Notes: a model not told the origin generated them from the sequence alone. A DNA stretch of 64,000 nt from Paucimonas lemoignei (GCA_900475325.1 LS483371.1:4898001-4962000), one strand, 5' to 3'. Positions 45,398 through 54,727 are shown, counted from the stretch's first letter. Numbers and translations: made by a program.

Positions 45398-45617
45398 TCA
45401 ACGTATGCCTTTTACGTAGCCGGTCGCCGGTTGGATGAACCACCAACCATCGCTTTTCGTTGAAACGATCCGGAACCTGAAAACGTCGCCGTGACTGTCC
45501 TTCAATCGAGGGCGCATTCGGCTGCGCGCTATTCGCGTTCGCCAAGGGGTTGCACAGCAGGTCGAGGCTTTCGATTTCCGAAAGCACCGCCCGGGTTTCT
45601 TGTGAGCATTCAAGGGG
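45398..45617 (-). pseudogene. Possible frameshifted small gene remnant
   Basis: Two overlapping minus-strand frames look protein-like in succession. One reads VLSEIESLDLLCNPLANANS up to PSIEG, and the other reads SHGDVFRFRIVSTKSDGWWF to YVKGIR and a stop at 45398. The switch falls at the GAAGGACAG near 45500. I do not recognise the family. It could also be chance. The rest of 45000-45620 contains no gene I can support. Confidence 0.3.
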
Positions 45618-45624
45618 CCTTTAC

Positions 45625-46344
45625 ATGTTGTTGAACAAACCAACGTCACGAAGGAAGTTTCTGCTTTCTTCTCTGATTGCGTTACCAGCGATAGGCGTGG
45701 CGATCAAAGGCCTGAGCGCTGCCGAAGCAGCGGAAATGGTTGCGCCGAAGCTGGAAGAGTATCGCCCGACCTTTTTCAGCGCCGCTGAGTGGGCCTTCAT
45801 CATGGCCGCCTGCGACCGCATCATTCCAGCCGGGGGCCGTGGCCCTGGGGCGCTGGAAACCAACGTACCGATTTTCGTCGATCAGCAACTGGCCAGCGAT
45901 CTGGGCAGCGAGATCTATCTGGAAGGTCCTTTCAAACTCGATGCGCCAGCGGAAATGGGCTACCAGATCCCGTATCGCCCGCAAGAGATCTATCAGAAGG
46001 GCATCAAGTGCGTTGACGCCTTCTGCCAGGACAAGCACGGCAAGAATTTCGCCGCGCTGGACACTGCCAAAAAAGACGACGTCTTGAAGCAACTGCAAAA
46101 AGGCGAAGTGGCCTTCAAGGCCTTTGGCGAAGACGTGCTCAAGTCCAAGCAGTTCTTTGGCGAACTGCTCAACCACACCAAGCAGGGTTATCTCTCCGAC
46201 CCGATCTATGGCGGCAACAAGGGCATGAAAGCCTGGATCGCCATCGGTTTCCCCGGAGCCCGCGCCAGTTACGTGGAATGGGTGACACAGCACAACGTCA
46301 AGTACCCCCTCGGCCCGGTCAGCATCAGCGGCCAGCGCGGTTGA
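45625..46344 (+). CDS. Gluconate 2-dehydrogenase subunit 3 family protein, Tat-exported
   Basis: This is the small subunit of a membrane-bound periplasmic GMC/cytochrome dehydrogenase. The 239-residue product has a twin-arginine signal, TSRRKFLLSSLIALPAIGVA, starting near residue 7, and the subunit-3 pattern (FFSAAEWAFIMAACDRIIPA). The start at 45625 has GGGG nearby and places the twin arginine near the N-terminus. It is followed by the FAD subunit and the tri-heme cytochrome, the complete order of gluconate/2-ketogluconate dehydrogenases. It probably carries the FAD subunit through the Tat system. Confidence 0.93.
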   Translation: MLLNKPTSRRKFLLSSLIALPAIGVAIKGLSAAEAAEMVAPKLEEYRPTFFSAAEWAFIMAACDRIIPAGGRGPGALETNVPIFVDQQLASDLGSEIYLEGPFKLDAPAEMGYQIPYRPQEIYQKGIKCVDAFCQDKHGKNFAALDTAKKDDVLKQLQKGEVAFKAFGEDVLKSKQFFGELLNHTKQGYLSDPIYGGNKGMKAWIAIGFPGARASYVEWVTQHNVKYPLGPVSISGQRG

Positions 46345-46372
46345 TACCCTTCGTCTAGAGAATCTGATTTTT

Positions 46373-48142
46373 ATGGCAAATATTACTAATGACGAAGTCG
46401 ACGTAGTGGTCGTCGGCCTCGGCTGGGCCGGCTCGTTGATGAGCATTGAACTGGCTCAGGCAGGTTTGAAAGTTCGCGCCCTGGAGCGCGGTGAAGATCG
46501 CAATAACACCGACTTCGCCTACCCCAAACCTGCCGATCAATACGCATACGGCATCCGCAACAAGATCATGGCCACCCCGAAAGCGGCCGCCATGACCGTG
46601 CGCCACACCGCCAACGACGTCGCGCTGCCGACTCGCAAGTGGGGCGCGTTCGAACCTGGCACTGGCGTCGGCGGCTCGGGCCTGCACTGGACCGGTGTAC
46701 TGATTCGTCCTACCCCGACCGACATCAAGCTCAAGACCTATGCAGACCAGGCCTACAAGCCGGGCATCCTGCAAGAAGACATGCGCATCGGCGACTACCC
46801 GTTCACTTGGGAAGAAATCGAGCCGTTCCTGGACAAGTTCGACAAGATCTGTGGCCTGTCCGGCAACACCGGCAACCTGCGTGGCCAGATCATGGCCGGT
46901 GGCGACCCGTTCGAAGGCCCGCGCTCGGAGCCCTTCCCGCTGCCGCCTCTGCAAGACACGCTGAACACCAAGATGTTTGCCGAAGTGGCCACCCGCATGG
47001 GCTACCACCCGTTCCCGAACCCGTCGGCGAACGTGTCCCAGGCGTGGACCAACCCTTACGGCAACCAGATTGCGCCGTGCAACTACTGCGGTTATTGCAG
47101 CAAGTACCCGTGCCTGAACTACTCCAAGGCTTCGCCGCAAACGGCGGTGCTGGATTCGCTCAAGCGCATGGAAAACTTCTCCTACCGCGTGAACGCCAAC
47201 GTCTTGAAGGTCGAGCTGCACCCGGACGGCAAAACCGCCAAAGGCGTGACTTACGCCGACGCCGACGGCAACCTGGTTTTCCAGCCTGCTGGCATCGTGA
47301 TTCTGGCCGGTTTCCAGTTCGTCAACGTGCGCCTGATGCTGCTGTCCGGCATCGGCAAGCCTTACGACCCGATCACCGAAACCGGCACTGTGGGTCGCAA
47401 CTACGCGTTCCTCAGCAACGGCGGCTCGACGCTGTTCTTCAAGGACAAGGAATTCAACCCGTTCGCCACGGCCGGCGCGACCGGGCAGATGTTCAACGAC
47501 ATCTCGCCAGGCAACTACGATGGCGCGGCGCTGGGTTTCATCGGCGGCGCGAAGATCCACAGCTCGCAGGCCACCGGTGCGCCGATCGGCACCGCGCTGC
47601 CAAGCGGGACGCCGGATTGGGGGCAGGGCTGGAAAGAAGGCATGGTCGACTGGTACGGCCACTCCATGAAAGTCAGCATCACCACCAGTTGCCAGTCGTA
47701 TCGCGGCCACTACGTGGACCTGGACCCGACTTACAAAGATCCATGGGGCCTGCCACTGCTGCGCATCACGTTCGACTGGAAACAGAACGAACTGAAACTG
47801 CAGCAACACCTGCGCAAGATCGTGCTGGACATCACCAAGGAACTGGGTCCGGACAGCTTCAGCGAGAGCTTCCTGTCGATGGATTCTCATTGGGACATCA
47901 CCAAGTACGTGTCCACCCACAACGTGGGCGGCGCGGTGATGGGCGACGATCCGAAGACTACGGCGCTGAACCGCTACCTGCAGAGCTGGGACGTGCACAA
48001 CGTGTTCGTGCCGGGCGGCAACGCGTTCCCGCAGAACTTCCAGGCCAACCCGACCTCGATGATCGGCGCGCTGACCCTGTTCTCGGCCAAGGCAATCGTT
48101 GAGCAGTACATCAAAAACCCTGGCCCGCTGGTGCAGGCATGA
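46373..48142 (+). CDS. GMC oxidoreductase, FAD subunit of gluconate 2-dehydrogenase-type complex
   Basis: This 589-residue flavoprotein should oxidise gluconate or a related sugar acid at the periplasmic face. The FAD dinucleotide motif is VVVGLGWAGSLMSIELAQAG at residues 11-30. The cysteine cluster CNYCGYCSKYPC is typical of this subfamily, where an iron-sulfur cluster is bound. The C-terminal GMC region has the HNVGGAVMG histidine and NAFPQNFQANPTSMIGALT. There is no signal peptide of its own, so export with subunit 3 is likely. The stop overlaps the cytochrome gene region. The substrate specificity (gluconate, 2-ketogluconate or other) is not settled by sequence. Confidence 0.93.
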   Translation: MANITNDEVDVVVVGLGWAGSLMSIELAQAGLKVRALERGEDRNNTDFAYPKPADQYAYGIRNKIMATPKAAAMTVRHTANDVALPTRKWGAFEPGTGVGGSGLHWTGVLIRPTPTDIKLKTYADQAYKPGILQEDMRIGDYPFTWEEIEPFLDKFDKICGLSGNTGNLRGQIMAGGDPFEGPRSEPFPLPPLQDTLNTKMFAEVATRMGYHPFPNPSANVSQAWTNPYGNQIAPCNYCGYCSKYPCLNYSKASPQTAVLDSLKRMENFSYRVNANVLKVELHPDGKTAKGVTYADADGNLVFQPAGIVILAGFQFVNVRLMLLSGIGKPYDPITETGTVGRNYAFLSNGGSTLFFKDKEFNPFATAGATGQMFNDISPGNYDGAALGFIGGAKIHSSQATGAPIGTALPSGTPDWGQGWKEGMVDWYGHSMKVSITTSCQSYRGHYVDLDPTYKDPWGLPLLRITFDWKQNELKLQQHLRKIVLDITKELGPDSFSESFLSMDSHWDITKYVSTHNVGGAVMGDDPKTTALNRYLQSWDVHNVFVPGGNAFPQNFQANPTSMIGALTLFSAKAIVEQYIKNPGPLVQA

Positions 48143-48153
48143 GGAGCGCGAAC

Positions 48154-49521
48154 ATGACATCGAAATCCCGCTCCCCATTGCTGGTACTGCTGGCGGTCTG
48201 CGTTGTGCTGGCACTGCTGGCCTGGCTGGTCAGCGTGTTCCTCAATCGCTCCGGTGATGCCGCTGCAACGATGACTCAGGAGATTACGCCTGAACTCATC
48301 AGCAAAGGCGCCTACCTGGCGCGCGCTGGCGATTGCGTGGCGTGCCACACGGCGCACGATGGCGGCAAAACTTTTGCTGGCGGGCTTGGCATCGAGTCGC
48401 CCATCGGCACGATCTACGCCACCAACATCACGCCGGACAAAGAAACCGGCATCGGTAACTGGACCTACGGTGACTTCGAGCGTGCTGTACGCCGCGGCGT
48501 CAACCACGATGGCAGCGCGCTGTACCCGGCGATGCCGTTCCCGTCCTATGCCAAGGTTTCGGATGAAGACACGCAAGCGCTGTACGCGTACTTCATGAAA
48601 GGCGTTGAGCCGGTCACGCAAGCGAACAAGGCCAATGACATCCCATGGCCGCTGTCGATTCGCTGGCCGCTGGCTTACTGGCGCACGTTCTTCTCGCCAA
48701 CGCCTGAGTCCACCCCTGCTCCTGTTGCCGGTGTCGATCCAAAGATCGCTCGTGGCGCGTATCTGGTACAAGGCCTGGGCCACTGCGGTTCATGCCACAC
48801 CCCTCGCGCGCTGACCATGCAGGAAAAGGGTCTGGACGAGAAGAGTGCTGACTACCTGAGCGGTGCCTTGCTTAACGGCTGGGCAGTGCCTGCGTTGCGC
48901 GGCGTTGCACATTGGTCGCAGGACGAGATCGTCGATTACCTGGGTTCGGGTCGTAACGACAAGGCTTCGGTGGCTGGCGAAATGACCGACGTTGTCGCCA
49001 ACAGCACCTCGCACATGACCGATGAAGATCTGCATGCGATGGCGGCTTATCTGAAGTCGCTGGGTTCTGACGCCAAGGCTGTTTATCAGCATGACGCCAC
49101 GCGCAGCGATGCCACAGCGAGCAAGCTGACCGCCGCCAAGGACCTGACCCTGGGTGAACGCCTCTACCTGGACAACTGTGGCGCGTGCCACTTCGTCAAA
49201 GGTGAAGGCGCCTCGCGGATCTTCCCGCGTCTGGACGGTGCTTCGATCATCAACGCCCAAGACCCGACAGCGCTGGTTCACGTGATTCTGGCAGGCGCAA
49301 AAACGCCTTCCACGGAACGTGCACCGTCGATCCTGCCGATGCCGGGTTTTGCCCAGCGCATGAACGATGCGGAAGTGGCTGAGCTGGCTACCTTCCTGCG
49401 TCAGGGCTGGTCCAACCAGGCGCCTGCTGTTTCGGCGAAGCTGGTACAAGAAGTCCGTGCGACGCTGGCCAAAGGTCACCCGCTGGACAAGACCACCCTT
49501 GAGGCTGGCAATAAGCAGTAG
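48154..49521 (+). CDS. Tri-heme cytochrome c subunit of the sugar-acid dehydrogenase
   Basis: This membrane-anchored cytochrome of 455 residues passes electrons from the FAD subunit to ubiquinone. It has an N-terminal anchor (LLVLLAVCVVLALLAWLVSV) and three heme sites: CVACH near residue 60, CGSCH near 210 and CGACH near 345. The start at 48154 follows GAGGAGCG; an ATG at 48139 overlapping the previous stop would add five residues. It is the last gene of the three-gene operon and ends before a terminator. Confidence 0.94.
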   Translation: MTSKSRSPLLVLLAVCVVLALLAWLVSVFLNRSGDAAATMTQEITPELISKGAYLARAGDCVACHTAHDGGKTFAGGLGIESPIGTIYATNITPDKETGIGNWTYGDFERAVRRGVNHDGSALYPAMPFPSYAKVSDEDTQALYAYFMKGVEPVTQANKANDIPWPLSIRWPLAYWRTFFSPTPESTPAPVAGVDPKIARGAYLVQGLGHCGSCHTPRALTMQEKGLDEKSADYLSGALLNGWAVPALRGVAHWSQDEIVDYLGSGRNDKASVAGEMTDVVANSTSHMTDEDLHAMAAYLKSLGSDAKAVYQHDATRSDATASKLTAAKDLTLGERLYLDNCGACHFVKGEGASRIFPRLDGASIINAQDPTALVHVILAGAKTPSTERAPSILPMPGFAQRMNDAEVAELATFLRQGWSNQAPAVSAKLVQEVRATLAKGHPLDKTTLEAGNKQ

Positions 49522-49553
49522 GTTTTGAGCTGCAAGCTTCAAGCGACACCAGC

Positions 49554-49579
49554 AAAGCCCGCCTAGTGCGGGCTTTGTT
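49554..49579 (+). terminator. Intrinsic terminator after the dehydrogenase operon
   Basis: AAAGCCCGC CTAGT GCGGGCTTT followed by GTTGTTT, the same stem and loop as the one after tRNA-Met. Confidence 0.9.
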
Positions 49580-49602
49580 GTTTATATGAAGCTGACATCG
49601 AT

Positions 49603-49696
49603 CCGTGGGACCGGCTTTAGCCGGGAAGGCGGCAGGTCGGTCGACGCCGATGCAGTGGATGTACCGGCCTCTTCCCGGCTAAAGCCGGTCCCACGG
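49603..49696. repeat. Extragenic hairpin, GGCTTTAGCC family (copy 2)
   Basis: CCGTGGGACCGGCTTTAGCC and its exact complement GGCTAAAGCCGGTCCCACGG, between the dehydrogenase operon and the TonB receptor gene. Confidence 0.87.
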
Positions 49697-49817
49697 GGAC
49701 AGCCTCTCAACTCGGACGTTATGTGGGTAAATGGCTACCCCAGCCATGCGTTGATAAGCCAGACTCACCTTATTCTCTAAATCATTTCGCTCCATGACCC
49801 TTAGCAGGAAGCTCCAC

Positions 49818-51941
49818 ATGCCCCGCCGCTCGAAAAACCCCGGAACGCTGCACACACTCCGTCTGCCACTGCTGTTCTGGGGACTTGGTGGTAGTGTGCT
49901 CGTCTGCGCTGAACCGCTACCTGCTGCGGTGAATATTCTCGACCCGCTGGTGGTCACCGGCACCTACGCGCCGGTTTCCAGCTTCGACCTGCCCTTCTCC
50001 ATCGACACCGTCACCCACGCGCAGATCAACGACGGGCAACTGGGCGTCAACCTGTCCGAAGCCTTGTCCCGTGTGCCAGGCCTGGTGGTACAAAACCGCC
50101 AGAACTACGCCCAGGATTTGCAGATTTCTTCACGCGGCTACGGCGCCCGTTCGGCGTTTGGCATACGCGGCCTGAAGCTGCTCAGCGATGGCATCCCCGC
50201 CAGCACGCCTGACGGCCAGGGCCAGGCGGCGTCGCTCAACCTGGATGTCGCCGACCGGATCGAAGTACTGCGCGGCCCGACGTCCAGCATCTACGGCAGC
50301 AACGCGGGCGGGATCATTCAGATGTTTTCCCGGGACGGTCAAGGGCCCGCCAAAGTCGGCGCGGAAACCACTTTTGGCAGCGACGGTTTCAACAAGAATC
50401 ATCTGTATGCCGAAGGCGGCGACGACAAGGCCGGGTTCGTTCTCGATGCCTCGCGCCTGGACACCGACGGCTATCGCGATCACAGCGCCGCCCGCCGCGA
50501 TCAGACGTTCGGCAAGCTGACCCTGCATCCTGACGAAGACAGCAAACTGGCGCTGATCTTCAGCAGCCTGGAGCAGAACAACACGCAGGACCCGCTGGGC
50601 CAGACCTGGGATGCCTACAAACGCGACCCACGCTCAACCGCTGCGGTGGCCGAAACCTACGACACTCGCAAAAGCATCGACCATCAGCAAGTGGGCATGA
50701 ACTACGAGCGCTACTTCGGCGATGCCACCTTGCAATTCAATCTGTATGCCGGTCAGCGCAGCGTGATTCAGTACCTGTCGATTCCCCGCACCGTGGTCTC
50801 CAACAGCCAGCGTGGCGGTGGCGTGGTGGACTTTGATCGTGAATTCCACGGGGGCACCTTGCGCTGGATTCAACCCATTCAAGCCGCCCCCGGCGACCTG
50901 AAAATCACCTTCGGCGCCGACTACGATCAGAGCCGTGACGACCGCCGTGGCTATCAGAATTTCAGTGGCAGCCAACTGGGCGTCAAAGGCGAACTGCGGC
51001 GCAAAGAGCAAGACACCGCCACCAGCCTCGACCCATACGTTCAGGCCCATTGGGAACTGGACCGCTGGACCGTGGACGCGGGGGTTCGCCACAGCACCAT
51101 GAAGATGGAGGTCGATGACAAGTACTTGCTCAACGGCGACTCCAGCGGCTCGAAGAAGTATCAGCAAAACACTCCGTCGCTGTCGGTGATGTACGCCTTC
51201 ACGCCGGACCTGCATGGCTACATCAGCGCAGGCAAAGGCTTTGAAACCCCGACCCAGGCCGAGATGGCTTACGCCCCAGGCCTGGCAGAAAGCTTCAACT
51301 TCGGTTTGAGCCCTGCCACCAGCACCCAATACGAACTGGGCTTGAAGGCCAGGATCAGCGACAACGTGCGGGTCAACGCAGCGATCTTCCAGATCCGTAC
51401 CGAAGACGAAATCGTCGTCGCCGCCGCCACCGATGGCCGCACCAGCTACGCCAACGCAGGCAAAACCGTGCGCCAGGGTTTCGAGCTGAGCCTGCAAAGC
51501 GAACTCAATCAATACTGGGACGCGACCCTGGCCTACACCCGGCTCGAAGCGACCTATGACGACGACTTTGCCCAAGGCAGCAACGTGATCGAAAAGGGTA
51601 ATCACCTGCCAGGGGTGCCCACCAGCAACCTGTATGGCGAACTGGTCTGGAAGCCGCTTCCCGGTATCAGCATGGGCTTCGAGGGCCAGTACCGCAGCGA
51701 GGTGTATGTCGAAGACACCAACGGCGAAAAGGCAGCACCCAGTTATGCCGTGTTCAACTGGCGAACCCGTTTCGAACAGCATTACGGGGCATGGACCACC
51801 CACCAACTGGTGCGCCTGGACAACATTTTTGATCGCCAGTACGTCGGCTCGGTGATCGTCGGTGACAGCAACGGCCGCTATTACGAAGCCGCGCCCGGTG
51901 CTTCCTGGTATGCCGGTGCGGGCGTCGAGTACCAGTTCTAA
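49818..51941 (+). CDS. TonB-dependent outer-membrane receptor
   Basis: This is an outer-membrane gated barrel of 707 residues. A signal-peptide-like stretch (LLFWGLGGSVLVCAEPLPAA) precedes a plug domain with DPLVVTGTYAPVSSFDLPFS as TonB-box/plug start and VADRIEVLRGPTSSIYGSNA. A 22-strand-type barrel follows, ending in an aromatic residue (YAGAGVEYQF). There is no STN signalling domain, so it is a simple transporter. ATG 49818 has AGGAAGC upstream; ATG 49794 is an alternative. The ligand is not recognisable; it could be iron-siderophore, copper or another small molecule. Confidence 0.9.
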   Translation: MPRRSKNPGTLHTLRLPLLFWGLGGSVLVCAEPLPAAVNILDPLVVTGTYAPVSSFDLPFSIDTVTHAQINDGQLGVNLSEALSRVPGLVVQNRQNYAQDLQISSRGYGARSAFGIRGLKLLSDGIPASTPDGQGQAASLNLDVADRIEVLRGPTSSIYGSNAGGIIQMFSRDGQGPAKVGAETTFGSDGFNKNHLYAEGGDDKAGFVLDASRLDTDGYRDHSAARRDQTFGKLTLHPDEDSKLALIFSSLEQNNTQDPLGQTWDAYKRDPRSTAAVAETYDTRKSIDHQQVGMNYERYFGDATLQFNLYAGQRSVIQYLSIPRTVVSNSQRGGGVVDFDREFHGGTLRWIQPIQAAPGDLKITFGADYDQSRDDRRGYQNFSGSQLGVKGELRRKEQDTATSLDPYVQAHWELDRWTVDAGVRHSTMKMEVDDKYLLNGDSSGSKKYQQNTPSLSVMYAFTPDLHGYISAGKGFETPTQAEMAYAPGLAESFNFGLSPATSTQYELGLKARISDNVRVNAAIFQIRTEDEIVVAAATDGRTSYANAGKTVRQGFELSLQSELNQYWDATLAYTRLEATYDDDFAQGSNVIEKGNHLPGVPTSNLYGELVWKPLPGISMGFEGQYRSEVYVEDTNGEKAAPSYAVFNWRTRFEQHYGAWTTHQLVRLDNIFDRQYVGSVIVGDSNGRYYEAAPGASWYAGAGVEYQF

Positions 51942-51956
51942 ACACGCGAAACGACA

Positions 51957-51983
51957 AAAGCCCGCCTTCGCAGGCGGGCTTTG
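51957..51983. terminator. Terminator between convergent TonB receptor and ycaC-like genes
   Basis: AAAAGCCCGCCT TCGC AGGCGGGCTTT, a strong stem 15 bases after the receptor stop and 14 bases before the 3' end of the convergent gene. The A-run on its left can act as the T-tract for the minus strand. Confidence 0.88.
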
Positions 51984-51997
51984 AGCGGTCAGGTTGA

Positions 51998-52630
51998 TCA
52001 GCCTTGGCGGGCAGCCATGGCCGAGTAGCTGTTCATCAGGTTGCGATAGTTCGGGATGCGCTGGGACAGCAGGTTACCCAGGCCTTCGATGTCGTTGCGC
52101 CAGTCGCCTTGCAGCTCACAGGCCACCGAGAACCAGTTCATCATTTGAGCGCCGGCTTGGGTCATGCGGTTCCAGGCCGCCTGTTGCACCGTGGTGTTGA
52201 AGGTGCCCGACGAGTCAGTCACCACGAACACGTCGAAGCCTTCGGCCAGCGCTGACAAGGTCGGGAAGGTGACGCATACATCGGTTACCACACCGGCAAT
52301 GATCAGTTGCTTGCGGCCGGTGGCCTTGATCGCTTTGACGAAATCTTCGTTGTCCCAGGCGTTGATCTGACCAGGGCGGGCGATGTAGGGCGCGTCCGGG
52401 AACATCTCTTTGAGCTCTGGAACCAGTGGGCCATTCGGGCCTTGTTCAAAACTGGTGGTGAGGATGGTCGGCAATTCGAAGAACTTAGCCACGTCAGCCA
52501 GAGCCAGCACGTTGTTCTTGAACTCGTTGGGGCTGAAGTCCTGCACCAGGGAAATCAGACCGGTCTGGTGGTCGATCATCAGGACTACAGCGTCGTCTTT
52601 GTTCAGGCGGTTGTAAGTGGCGTTAGTCAT
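51998..52630 (-). CDS. YcaC-like isochorismatase-family hydrolase
   Basis: This cysteine hydrolase of the isochorismatase fold has 210 residues. The catalytic aspartate lies in VVLMIDHQTGLI, a lysine in DFVKAIKATGRKQ, and the cysteine in AGVVTDVCVTFPTL. It matches YcaC of Escherichia coli and Pseudomonas in length and motifs. The physiological substrate of YcaC is not established. It is convergent with the TonB receptor gene. Confidence 0.92.
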   Translation of the reverse strand: MTNATYNRLNKDDAVVLMIDHQTGLISLVQDFSPNEFKNNVLALADVAKFFELPTILTTSFEQGPNGPLVPELKEMFPDAPYIARPGQINAWDNEDFVKAIKATGRKQLIIAGVVTDVCVTFPTLSALAEGFDVFVVTDSSGTFNTTVQQAAWNRMTQAGAQMMNWFSVACELQGDWRNDIEGLGNLLSQRIPNYRNLMNSYSAMAARQG

Positions 52631-52802
52631 GGTGGAATCCTTTTTCGAAGTGGGTTTAGAAGCTGTCGTTCAACTTGGGGCTAGATTAACGACCCACTTG
52701 AAAGGGATAAATCGGCTGGGAGGGGTTTGACTGTCAACCAGAAAGGGACAATTGTGAAAACGCAGAGAACGCTTTTTATGCGGGAGCGGGCTCAGTGACG
52801 AC

Positions 52803-52950
52803 ACGTGGGAGCGAGCTTGCTCGCGAAGAGGCAGGTACACCCGATATATCTCTGAGGGCAGGAAAATTGCTTTCGCGAGCAAGCTCGCTCCCACAGGTCC
52901 TGTGTTTGCTGCGCGACAGCGCGGCGTCTGGACGACGTGGGCACTCCCAC
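52803..52950. repeat. Composite extragenic repeat, GCTTGCTC family, intact (copy 2)
   Basis: The left arm CGTGGGAGCGAGCTTGCTCG pairs with the right arm CGAGCAAGCTCGCTCCCACA. The same 55-base tail as the copy at 29278 follows (GGTCCTGTGTTTGCTGCGCG to GGGCACTCCCAC). It lies in the gap between the ycaC-like gene and the FecI-type sigma factor. Confidence 0.85.
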
Positions 52951-53080
52951 AGAGATCTAGTCAGCCCAAGATCCTGGGTTGCAGGCAGGATCTCGTGCAG
53001 GTTCGGTGATCTCCAGGAGCGTCCGTGTTTGGGGGGCCGGTACAGTTTCAAGTTGCGCCCCGTTCAACCATATCGTTAAT

Positions 53081-53098
53081 ATTGCGAATAGTTATCAT
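53081..53098. promoter_or_regulatory. Fur-box candidate upstream of the FecI-type sigma factor
   Basis: ATTGCGAATAGTTATCAT, 23 bases before the sigma factor start, resembles the half-matched Fur boxes (GCGAATNNTTATCAT) commonly found at fecI-type genes in Pseudomonas. It implies expression under iron limitation. Confidence 0.65.
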
Positions 53099-53120
53099 CT
53101 ACATATAGGCGTACTGGCTG

Positions 53121-53630
53121 ATGGGCACGCGCAATTCGTTCGAACAGGATGTCGAAGTCCTTTATCTGCAGCATCACAGCTGGCTCAAGGGATGGCTGCA
53201 GCGCCGTTTGGGTCAGGCAGCGGATGCGGATGATCTGGCTCAGGACACCTTTGTGCGGATCATCCGCTCGCGCAGCCCGATCAATGAACTCAAGCAACCG
53301 CTGGCGTACCTGGCGACCATCGCCAACAGCTTGCTGGTCAATCGCTGGCGGCGGCTGGCCGTGGAGCGAGCCTATGCCGAAGCGCTGGCCACCCAGCCGG
53401 AGCACTTCGAGCTGTCTCCGGAAGAACGCTACCTGCTGATCGAAACCCTGACCGAAATCGATGAACTGCTGCACGGTCTGTCCCCACGCGTCCGGGAGAT
53501 TTTCCTGCTCTCGCAACTCGATGGCCTGACCTACAAACAGATCGCCACGCAACTCGGGCTAAGCGTGAATCAGGTGCAGAAGTCCATGCTCAAGGCGTTC
53601 AGCCGCTGCTACGCCAGCCTGTTCGAGTGA
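53121..53630 (+). CDS. FecI-type ECF sigma factor
   Basis: This 169-residue extracytoplasmic-function sigma factor has region 2 (QAADADDLAQDTFVRIIRSR) and region 4 (LSPRVREIFLLSQLDGLTYK followed by a helix-turn-helix). It should transcribe the receptor gene at 54728 when the ferric ligand is bound outside. It overlaps the FecR gene (GTGA) and lies behind a Fur-box candidate. Together with FecR and an STN-containing receptor it forms a complete cell-surface signalling cassette. Confidence 0.93.
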   Translation: MGTRNSFEQDVEVLYLQHHSWLKGWLQRRLGQAADADDLAQDTFVRIIRSRSPINELKQPLAYLATIANSLLVNRWRRLAVERAYAEALATQPEHFELSPEERYLLIETLTEIDELLHGLSPRVREIFLLSQLDGLTYKQIATQLGLSVNQVQKSMLKAFSRCYASLFE

Positions 53631-54634
53631 GTCCCGTGCCCGCCAACCGCGCCCGAGAATTGCCGATCCGTGCCGACGTGCGGGATCAGGCGATTGCCTG
53701 GTTCACCCTGAGCCAGTCCGGCGACATCAGCGAAACCGAGTTGCAACAACTGCAACGCTGGCGACAAAGCGACAGCGAACATGAGCGCGCCTGGCAGCGC
53801 ATGACGGGTTTGCCCGGCGTGCTGAAAAACCGCGCTCACCTGCTGGAAAACCCCGTAGCCCGCAGCGCCTTGCAGCACACCCGCTACGTCAGTGGCGATC
53901 GTCGTCAGGCCTTGAAGGTATTGGTCGGCGCGGGGCTGCTGGGTGCCGTCGGCTGGCAGAGCAAGGACAGTCACTGGTTGCAGAGCGGCCTGGCTGACCT
54001 GAGCACTGCGACCGGCGAGCGTCGTCATCACGAACTGGCCGACGGCACGCAGCTGTGGCTCAACACCGACAGCGCGGCGGACATCCGCTTCAGCACCACG
54101 GAGCGACGCATCGTGTTGCGCTACGGCGAGGTGGACATTCTCACCGGCAACGATCCAGCGCAGCGACCGATGCGGGTGCAAACCCATGACGCCCTGCTCC
54201 GCCCGCTGGGCACGCGCTTTACCGTGCGTTGTGAACAGGCAGGTTCCGGCACGCTGCTCTCGGTGAGCAGCGGTCGAGTGGCAGCTTCGGTGCCGGGCAA
54301 CCCTGCGGAGCATATTGTCGAGGCGGGCTATCAGGCCTATATCGGTGCCGACGGTGTTTCCCGCAGCCAACCGGCCAACCCGGCCAGCGTTGCCTGGATC
54401 GACGGTTTCATCGTGGCCGAGCGCATGCGCCTGGGGGATTTCGTGGCGCAACTGGCCCGCTATCGCAGCGGTGTTCTGCGTTGCGACCCGCAAGTCGCCG
54501 ACTTGTTGCTCACCGGCTCCTATCCTCTGGACGACAGCGAACGGATTCTTTCCCTGCTTGAAGACAGCCTGCCGGTCAGCATTGTGCGGCGCACCCGCTA
54601 CTGGGTGACGGTAACAGCACGACGCTCGGCATAA
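53627..54634 (+). CDS. FecR-family anti-sigma / sigma regulator
   Basis: This inner-membrane regulator of 335 residues relays the receptor signal to the sigma factor. A cytoplasmic N-terminal DUF4880-type domain (QAIAWFTLSQSGDISETELQ; WRQSDSEHERAWQRMTGLPG) is followed by one membrane segment near residue 95 (LKVLVGAGLLGAVGW). The periplasmic FecR domain follows (ERRHHELADGTQLWLNTDSA). The start is GTG 53627, overlapping the sigma factor stop, with another GTG at 53636. Confidence 0.92.
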   Translation: MSPVPANRARELPIRADVRDQAIAWFTLSQSGDISETELQQLQRWRQSDSEHERAWQRMTGLPGVLKNRAHLLENPVARSALQHTRYVSGDRRQALKVLVGAGLLGAVGWQSKDSHWLQSGLADLSTATGERRHHELADGTQLWLNTDSAADIRFSTTERRIVLRYGEVDILTGNDPAQRPMRVQTHDALLRPLGTRFTVRCEQAGSGTLLSVSSGRVAASVPGNPAEHIVEAGYQAYIGADGVSRSQPANPASVAWIDGFIVAERMRLGDFVAQLARYRSGVLRCDPQVADLLLTGSYPLDDSERILSLLEDSLPVSIVRRTRYWVTVTARRSA

Positions 54635-54727
54635 ATTTTCCCATCACAGGCAGTTTTTCGATTCTCGATTGGCTTAGGGATATTCCCGCTGCTGAGGCGG
54701 CCCTTTCAGACCTTTCGGAAGCACTGC

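Noticed and set aside
46639..48102. Open frame of 487 codons overlapping the GMC oxidoreductase in another plus frame
   Set aside because: It is low-complexity and rich in Arg/Gln/Pro, typical of a shadow frame, and the GMC gene in the other frame has full motifs.
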